In this document: one piece after another, positions 56,253 through 64,000 of the stretch
Numbering within the stretch: the stretch's first letter is position 1
How the letters are laid out: every line of letters begins with the position of its first letter
Source of the DNA: Deinococcus sp. QL22
GTDB lineage: Bacteria; Deinococcota; Deinococci; Deinococcales; Deinococcaceae
Assembly (NCBI RefSeq): GCF_023370075.1
Contig: NZ_CP097149.1
Span: 2,788,001-2,852,000 of the forward strand
DNA: 64,000 nt
Direction of reading: 5' to 3'
The notes under the pieces: generated by a model
Told to the model about the DNA's origin: nothing
Databases searched by the model: none
The model's input: only the letters and a program-made list of their open reading frames with translations
Translations under genes and position numbers: made by a program

Positions 56253-56627
56253 GTGACCCGGCCCGCCCCCCTCATTTTCGTCTACAACGCCGATGGTGGC
56301 GTGCTGAACGGCCTTAAAGATCTGTGGCTCAAAACGGTGCGCCCGCAAGACTACGAATGCCAACTGTGTGCCGTCACATATGGCCCACTGGGAATGAAGC
56401 GCGAGTGGCGCGACTTTGTGCGTGGGCTGGGGCCAAACGTCCGTTTCCTGCACCGCGACGAACTCCGCGCCGAGTATGGGCTGAACGGAGTGCCGCTGCC
56501 CGCTGCGTTTGAAGTACAGCCGGACGGCACGCTGCAAGAGTGGCTGTCTGCCGCCGAAATGCGCTCCTTAGGTACGCTGGATGATCTGATGGGCGCAGTT
56601 GGGCGGCGAGTGCAGGGGGCGCCGTAG
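56253..56627 (+). CDS. Conserved protein of unknown function, possible thioredoxin-like fold
   Basis: 124 residues from GTG. LIFVYNADGGVLNGLKDLWL, YECQLCAVTYGPLGMKREWR and LPAAFEVQPDGTLQEWLSAA give an alternating strand-helix order. The C-x2-C in ECQLC falls where thioredoxin-like folds could place it, but the rest of the thioredoxin signature is missing. No signal peptide. It stands alone, with a repeat-rich spacer downstream. Confidence 0.7.
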   Translation: MTRPAPLIFVYNADGGVLNGLKDLWLKTVRPQDYECQLCAVTYGPLGMKREWRDFVRGLGPNVRFLHRDELRAEYGLNGVPLPAAFEVQPDGTLQEWLSAAEMRSLGTLDDLMGAVGRRVQGAP

Positions 56628-56643
56628 TGGGCGTCACTTAAAA

Positions 56644-56677
56644 GCGTCTAAGGGTCTAGGGTCGAAGGGTTTAAGAA
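56644..56677. repeat. Dispersed AAGGGTC/GGGTCTAAG intergenic repeat, copy 3
   Basis: GTCTAAGGGTCTAGGGTCGA and following AAGGGTTTAAG, with an inverted relative at 56707-56723 (TTAGACCCTCAGACCCT). The two could fold into a long imperfect hairpin. Similar direct copies occur at 28107-28130 and 36353-36369. Confidence 0.55.
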
Positions 56678-56752
56678 CGGCCTAAGCCTTCACCCTTGTC
56701 CTCAAATTAGACCCTCAGACCCTGCCCCAGCAATCCAGCACAACACAAAGAA

Positions 56753-56774
56753 GGCGGAAGCCGCAGCCCCCGCC
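56753..56774 (-). terminator. Terminator of the PpiC-like gene
   Basis: On the minus strand GGCGG and CCGCC arms with an inner GC/GC pair enclose a short loop (56774-56753) and are followed by TTCTTTGTG, 20 bases after the stop codon. Confidence 0.6.
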
Positions 56775-56793
56775 CTCTAAATCTACTTGCCTT

Positions 56794-57921
56794 TTATTTG
56801 GCTGCTGCCGCGCCCACCACGTCGGCAAAGCTCTCGACCTTCAGGCGAGCCACCTGCGAATTCACGTATTTCTGCGAGGCGTCGCGGGCCAGTTGCTCGC
56901 GGATCAGCGGCTCGGCCACGGTCAGCGGCGCGAGACCTGCATCGGTACGCCCGGTGACGGTCAGCACGTGATACCCGAACTCGGTCTGTACCAACTGAGG
57001 CGTGTTCAGTGGCCCCTTGAAGCTGGCCGTATCGAAGGCAGCCACCATTGCGCCCGGTGCAAAGCAGCCCAGATCGCCGCCGCTTTGGGCGCTGCCGGGA
57101 TCCTGGCTCTTGGCTTTGGCAATGGCCGCAAAGTCTCCGCCTGCCACCAAATCCTTCTGAATCTGCTGGGCTTCGGGCTGGGTCTTGACCAGAATGTGCT
57201 TGGCGCAGGCCTCGGCTTCGCGGGTAAATGAGGCTTTGTTGAGGTTGTAAAAGCCCTGAACGACGGCGCTGCCGAAAGTCAGGCGCTTTTTCACGCCGTT
57301 CAGGTAGGCGTCCACCACCGCTTGCCGCTCTAACTCGGCCCGCAATTCGGCGGGTGTGCTGAAGCCTGTTTGCGCCAGGCCCTCGCTAAACTCGGCGTCG
57401 GTGGCAAAGTTTTCACGGGCCTTGGCAAACTGCGCGTCAATGGCGGCTGCATCGGGCTTGTTGGCAACGCGGGCAATCTGGTATACCGCGCGGTCACGCA
57501 CGTACTGGGTCAGAAAGTCGCGGCGGGCGTCGGCAAATTCGGTCAGGTAGGACTCTTCAAAAGGCACGCCCTGAGAATTGACCAACCGGGCCACAGCCAC
57601 CCGGAACGCCTGATTGAATTCGCCTAGCGTTACTTTTTCGGTGCCGATGGTGGCGACCAACGTGGATGGATCGGCAGCGGGTGTGGCCGCAGGTGTTGCT
57701 GCCGGAGCAGCGGCAGGTGCAGCAGCGGGAGCCGTTGCGGGCGCGGTGGGTGCTGGAGTCGGTGCTGGTACTGGAGTCGGTGCCGGAGTTTGCACGGGGG
57801 TCACGGGTGCTGGAGTGGGCGTAGGTGCGGGGGTGGTTTGGGCCAGAGCAGCGCCCAGCAGCAGCGTGCCTGTGAGCAATGTGGTCGTCAGGCGGGCCGC
57901 AGTGTATCCAGCAAATTTCAT
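56794..57921 (-). CDS. Exported PpiC/SurA-type peptidyl-prolyl isomerase
   Basis: Envelope folding helper. 375 residues: signal peptide (RLTTTLLTGTLLLGAALAQ), a Pro/Thr/Ala repeat linker (about 30-90, PTPAP, APAAA and PAATPA units), a SurA-like helical domain (LVATIGTEKVTLGEFNQAFR through VDAYLNGVKKRL), and a parvulin domain near 255-345: CAKHILVKTQPEAQQIQKDL, SGGDLGCFAPGAMVAAFDTA and VQTEFGYHVLTVTGRTD. ATG 57921 chosen; an upstream in-frame start at 57990 would spoil the signal. Divergent from femX. Confidence 0.9.
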   Translation of the reverse strand: MKFAGYTAARLTTTLLTGTLLLGAALAQTTPAPTPTPAPVTPVQTPAPTPVPAPTPAPTAPATAPAAAPAAAPAATPAATPAADPSTLVATIGTEKVTLGEFNQAFRVAVARLVNSQGVPFEESYLTEFADARRDFLTQYVRDRAVYQIARVANKPDAAAIDAQFAKARENFATDAEFSEGLAQTGFSTPAELRAELERQAVVDAYLNGVKKRLTFGSAVVQGFYNLNKASFTREAEACAKHILVKTQPEAQQIQKDLVAGGDFAAIAKAKSQDPGSAQSGGDLGCFAPGAMVAAFDTASFKGPLNTPQLVQTEFGYHVLTVTGRTDAGLAPLTVAEPLIREQLARDASQKYVNSQVARLKVESFADVVGAAAAK

Positions 57922-57998
57922 GCCCACCACTTTAGCGTTCCGGTGGGCGGGCACGCTGTGAGCCACATGAACCCTGGGGCTGTCGTACAATCCCCCCC

Positions 57999-59063
<1,065 letters not shown>

Positions 59064-59136
59064 GGCTGGTGCATGGAGCTTCGACTCCCTCTCCTGCGGG
59101 CCAACTGCTGCCCCTTGATCCCTTACGCTGGCAGAT

Positions 59137-59577
59137 ATGGCGACCCTCTATCTGATTTTGCTGACCTTCCACAACATCACGCGCTGGCTGGTGGTGATCG
59201 CGGGCGTGTGGACGCTGATCCGCACTGTTCCGGCCCTGAGTGGTAGTAAGTCCTTTACTGCCGCAGACCGCCGCCCAGTGGTGCTCTTTGCAGGCAGCGT
59301 GCATCTGCAAGTGGTCTTGGGATTGTTGCTGTTCGGTCTACTGGGATCTCAGGGAGCCGGAGCCTTTGCCGATAGAAGCTCCAGCTATCAGTGGCAGCAT
59401 GTGGGCCTCAGCCTCATCGCCGCCGTGACCGCTACCCTCGCCAGTGCCCTCAGCAAACGCGCCGCTACTGACCGGGCCAAATTCCGCGTGGCAGCCCTCT
59501 GGACAGCGGTAACGCTGCTGATCTTGTTGGTGTCTATTCCGTGGTGGCGGCCTGTTCTGCGCCTGTTCAATCTCTAA
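59137..59577 (+). CDS. Four-helix membrane protein, cytochrome-b-like
   Basis: 146 residues with four membrane helices. His residues lie in the first helix (TFHNITRWLVVIAGVWTLIR), the second (FAGSVHLQVVLGLLLFGLL) and before the third (SSSYQWQHVGLSLIAAVTAT), positions that could bind haem or quinone. The last helix ends with SIPWWRPVLRLF. Similar small proteins are annotated as cytochrome b or unknown in several phyla. Single gene, convergent with the oxidoreductase gene and sharing a hairpin with it. Confidence 0.7.
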   Translation: MATLYLILLTFHNITRWLVVIAGVWTLIRTVPALSGSKSFTAADRRPVVLFAGSVHLQVVLGLLLFGLLGSQGAGAFADRSSSYQWQHVGLSLIAAVTATLASALSKRAATDRAKFRVAALWTAVTLLILLVSIPWWRPVLRLFNL

Positions 59578-59619
59578 GAAGTTCACTTTGCAAATCAATC
59601 TTTGCCCACCACTCTCCGT

Positions 59620-59665
59620 GCAGCCACAGGCCGCCCCAGCAAAAGCGAAGGCGGCCTGTGGCTGC
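59620..59665. terminator. Perfect 16-bp hairpin between convergent genes
   Basis: GCAGCCACAGGCCGCC (59620-59635) and its complement (59650-59665) flank a 14-base loop. It lies between two convergent stops and would terminate both transcripts, though only short T or A runs flank it. Confidence 0.75.
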
Positions 59666-59676
59666 TCTAAACAAAT

Positions 59677-60672
<996 letters not shown>

Positions 60673-60843
60673 CGTCTGTGCTGCCTCACCGGAAGTCATA
60701 TCGCTCATAGGCCGAAGCATACCTGACTGAATCCTGAAAGTGAACGTGCACGGACACTCTGAACGTCAACGTATTTGACCGGAGGGCGTAAGCCGTGACA
60801 GCATGACGCACCAACCCTTAGTTCTGCCCCGACTTCTTTCCCT

Positions 60844-60849
60844 AGGAGG
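60844..60849 (+). promoter_or_regulatory. Strong ribosome binding site of the beta-oxidation gene
   Basis: AGGAGG ends eight bases before ATG 60858, fixing that start. The 185-base divergent region upstream has two related strings, GTGAACGTGCAC (60740-60751) and CTGAACGTCAAC (60759-60770), possibly a binding site for a fatty-acid-responsive regulator. Confidence 0.7.
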
Positions 60850-60857
60850 CTCCACCT

Positions 60858-62963
60858 ATGACCACTGCCCCAACTTCCATGGTTGATCAATCTCGCGAAG
60901 GCGACGTGCTGGTGCTGACGATCAACAATCCGCCCGTCAATGCTTTTTCGCCTGGAGTGCCCGAAGGCCTGCACGCGGGTCTGGACGTGGCCGAACAGGA
61001 TCAGAGCATCAAGGCGGTGGTCATCATCGGCGGCGGGCGCACCTTTATTGCCGGGGCCGACATCAAAACCTTCGACCTGCCCCGCGAGCAGGCTCCCGAC
61101 TTGCGCGGCTTCATCACGCGGCTGGATGCCTTTTCCAAGCCCACCGTCGCCGCCATTCACGGCACGGCGTTGGGCGGCGGTCTGGAAGTGGCGCTGGCCT
61201 GCACCTACCGCGTAGCATTGGCGGGCGCTCAGTTGGGGCTGCCCGAAGTCAAGTTGGGCATTTTCCCCGGTGCGGGCGGCACCCAGCGCCTTCCCCGCGT
61301 GGTGGGCGCACAAAAAGCCCTGGAAATGATGCTGTCCGGCAATCCCATCGGGGCCGCTGAAGGCGCACAGATGGGCCTGATAGACCAACTGGCAGAAGGC
61401 AAAACCGAAGTTGACTTGCGTGCCGCTGCCGTTGCTTTTGCCCGTGCCCACACCGACGCCCGCCCGTTGCCCCGTGTCTCTGAGCGCGGCGTAGACGGTG
61501 CCAACCCCGAACTGTTCGCCGCTGCCCGCGCAGGCCTGGGCAAAACCTATCGGGGCCAGTTGTCGCCGGGCATGATCGTAGACCTGACCGAAATCGCCGC
61601 CACCCGCCCCTTTGAGGAAGGCTGGAACGCGGAGGCCGGGCTGTTTTTGCAGGCCAAAGATTCACCGCAATCGCGCGGCCTGCGCCATATCTTTTTTGCC
61701 GAACGCGAAAGCGCCCGTGTGCCCGGCATTGGCAAAGACACCCCCATGACCGACATTCGCTCCGTTGGCGTGATCGGCGCGGGCACGATGGGCGGCGGCA
61801 TCGCCATGAATTTCCTGAATGTGGGCATTCCCGTGACCATCGTGGAAACCGCGCAGGACGCGTTAGACCGGGGCGTGGCTACGATTCGCCGCAACTACGA
61901 GAACACCGCCAAAAAAGGCCGCCTGAGCATGGATGACGTGGAGGCAAGAATGGCCCTGCTGACGCCCACGCTGAACATGGGTGACCTCGCGCAAGCCGAC
62001 ATCATCATCGAAGCCGTGTTTGAAAACATGGACGTGAAGAAGGACATTTTCACGCGCCTGGACGGAATTGCTAAGCCCGGCGCGATTCTGGCGAGCAATA
62101 CCAGCACCCTCGACGTAAACGAAATTGCCAGCGTCACATCACGTCCCGAAAGTGTGATCGGTCTGCACTTTTTCAGCCCCGCCAACGTGATGAAGTTGCT
62201 GGAAATCGTTCGGGCTGAGAAAACCAGTGCGTCGGTATTGGCGACCAGCATGGCCCTTGCCCGCAAAATCAGGAAAGTGGGCGTGGTGGTGGGCGTCTGT
62301 GACGGCTTCGTGGGCAACCGCATGGTGCACCGCTACGGCGATGAGGCCCGCAAGTTGGTGGAAGAAGGTGCGAACCCGCAGGACGTGGACGCCGCCATGC
62401 ACGCGCTGGGGCTGGCGATGGGGCCGTTCGAAATGTCAGATATGGCAGGGCTGGATATCGGCTATTCCATCCGGCAGCATCAGGCGAAGGTGCGCGGCGA
62501 ACCGCAACCCGACGGCTGGCTAGACCGGATTGTGGCGCAGGGCCGTAAGGGTCAGAAAACGCAGGCTGGAATCTACGACTACCCCGACGGCAGAAAGCCT
62601 GTGCCCAGCACCGAAACGTCAGACCTGATCGCCACTTACCGCAGTGAAAAAGGCCTTCAGACCCGCGAACTCAGCCCGCAGGAAATCACCGAGCGGCTGG
62701 CCTACAGTCTGGTCAATGAGGGCGCGAAAATTCTGGAAGAAGGCATTGCCCAGCGTGCCGGAGACATTGACGTGATCTACATTTACGGCTATGGATTTCC
62801 CGCCTACCGGGGCGGCCCCATGCAGTACGCCGATGAAATGGGCCTGAGCAACGTCGCTGCCGCACTGGAAAAATACGGCCAAACGCCCGCGCCTTTGCTG
62901 AAGCAATTGGCCGATGAGGGCAAGACCTTTGGGGCATGGGACAAGGAGAAAGGCCGGGGTTAA
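60858..62963 (+). CDS. Bifunctional enoyl-CoA hydratase/3-hydroxyacyl-CoA dehydrogenase (FadB/FadJ type)
   Basis: Does the second and third steps of fatty-acid beta-oxidation. 701 residues. The crotonase half (1-290) has VLVLTINNPPVNAFSPG, IGGGRTFIAGADIKTFDLPR and HGTALGGGLEVALACTYRVA with both catalytic Glu regions (PEVKLGIFPGAGGTQRLPRV). The NAD domain starts GVIGAGTMGGGIAMNFLNVG near 305, with LASNTSTLDVNEI, IGLHFFSPANVMKLLEIV (catalytic His) and VCDGFVGNRMVHRY. The C-terminal 3HCDH domain is duplicated (MGPFEMSDMAGLDIG; YGYGFPAYRGGPMQYADEMG). Thiolase partner not in window. Confidence 0.95.
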   Translation: MTTAPTSMVDQSREGDVLVLTINNPPVNAFSPGVPEGLHAGLDVAEQDQSIKAVVIIGGGRTFIAGADIKTFDLPREQAPDLRGFITRLDAFSKPTVAAIHGTALGGGLEVALACTYRVALAGAQLGLPEVKLGIFPGAGGTQRLPRVVGAQKALEMMLSGNPIGAAEGAQMGLIDQLAEGKTEVDLRAAAVAFARAHTDARPLPRVSERGVDGANPELFAAARAGLGKTYRGQLSPGMIVDLTEIAATRPFEEGWNAEAGLFLQAKDSPQSRGLRHIFFAERESARVPGIGKDTPMTDIRSVGVIGAGTMGGGIAMNFLNVGIPVTIVETAQDALDRGVATIRRNYENTAKKGRLSMDDVEARMALLTPTLNMGDLAQADIIIEAVFENMDVKKDIFTRLDGIAKPGAILASNTSTLDVNEIASVTSRPESVIGLHFFSPANVMKLLEIVRAEKTSASVLATSMALARKIRKVGVVVGVCDGFVGNRMVHRYGDEARKLVEEGANPQDVDAAMHALGLAMGPFEMSDMAGLDIGYSIRQHQAKVRGEPQPDGWLDRIVAQGRKGQKTQAGIYDYPDGRKPVPSTETSDLIATYRSEKGLQTRELSPQEITERLAYSLVNEGAKILEEGIAQRAGDIDVIYIYGYGFPAYRGGPMQYADEMGLSNVAAALEKYGQTPAPLLKQLADEGKTFGAWDKEKGRG

Positions 62964-62996
62964 GGCGCTCTGAGTTTTGGATAACCAAGACCCCAA

Positions 62997-63038
62997 ATAG
63001 AAGGGACGCAGACTGAAACTGGTCTGCGTCCCTTCTAT
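62997..63038. terminator. Perfect 17-bp bidirectional terminator
   Basis: ATAGAAGGGACGCAGAC (62997-63013) and its complement (63022-63038) enclose an eight-base loop. The plus strand continues TTGTCTTTC, the minus strand TTGGGG. It separates the converging beta-oxidation and ABC-permease genes. Confidence 0.85.
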
Positions 63039-63060
63039 TTGTCTTTCAGAGTTTCTGGCT

Positions 63061-64000
<940 letters not shown>

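Noticed and set aside
59620..59665. Similarity of this hairpin (CAGCCACAGGC) to the IS630 end
   Set aside because: Only 11 bases match, no transposase or TA flanks are present, and the position between convergent genes explains it as a terminator.

Overview
The window is GC-rich bacterial chromosome, most likely from the genus Deinococcus. The grounds are the dcw order murG-murC-murB-ftsQ-ftsA-ftsZ, a DraRnl-type RNA ligase, a FemX-type peptidoglycan branching enzyme, a primary sigma factor with a long Ala/Lys/Pro-rich N-terminus, and many small Deinococcus-style secreted proteins. I saw no rRNA, tRNA or CRISPR array. Species cannot be fixed from sequence alone.

Layout. 1-6772 (minus strand): cell division and wall cluster, with murC/murB/ftsQ/ftsA joined by 4-nt stop/start overlaps and a terminator-like hairpin between ftsA and ftsZ. 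6773-13069: a MITE-like repeat, an AIM24 protein, an aspartate aminotransferase, a NarL-type two-component pair and the RNA ligase. 13208-18126: LysE exporter, lepA, MOSC protein, a lipoprotein, a GNAT protein. 18269-19444: one IS630-type element with intact inverted repeats but a nonsense codon in its transposase. 19477-28538: rnhB, an RsmC-like methylase, rpoD, a DUF4129-MoxR-DUF58 operon and a small acidic protein.

28763-35745 is the most interesting part: a co-directional, partly overlapping gene set with a DUF3492/PelF-type glycosyltransferase, a large unrecognised membrane protein, an NAD-epimerase fragment fused to an Agd3-like (CE18) deacetylase, and two GH114 endo-alpha-1,4-polygalactosaminidase-like proteins. 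This parts list parallels the fungal galactosaminogalactan and bacterial Pel pathways. Two genes carry apparent internal deletions: the glycosyltransferase is frameshifted, and the epimerase is fused in frame to the deacetylase, removing the deacetylase export signal. The locus therefore looks like a galactosamine-polymer system that has recently been damaged in this strain, or misassembled.

35831-41983: two secreted proteins of unknown role, then a likely quinone/electrophile detoxification group (VOC dioxygenase fused to an esterase, DoxX, MarR) resembling the Bacillus Mhq regulon, then a class I aminotransferase. 42269-52453: NYN nuclease, queA, GNAT, M3 peptidase, CAP protein, lipoprotein, inositol-phosphatase family protein, a 58-residue membrane protein, a histone-deacetylase-family amidohydrolase and a TPR-GGDEF diguanylate cyclase. 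53046-64000: secreted proteins, a Lnu-like nucleotidyltransferase, an HNH protein, an intradiol dioxygenase, a PpiC/SurA isomerase, FemX, a quinone-oxidoreductase, a FadB/FadJ-like beta-oxidation enzyme and a partial peptide-ABC permease.
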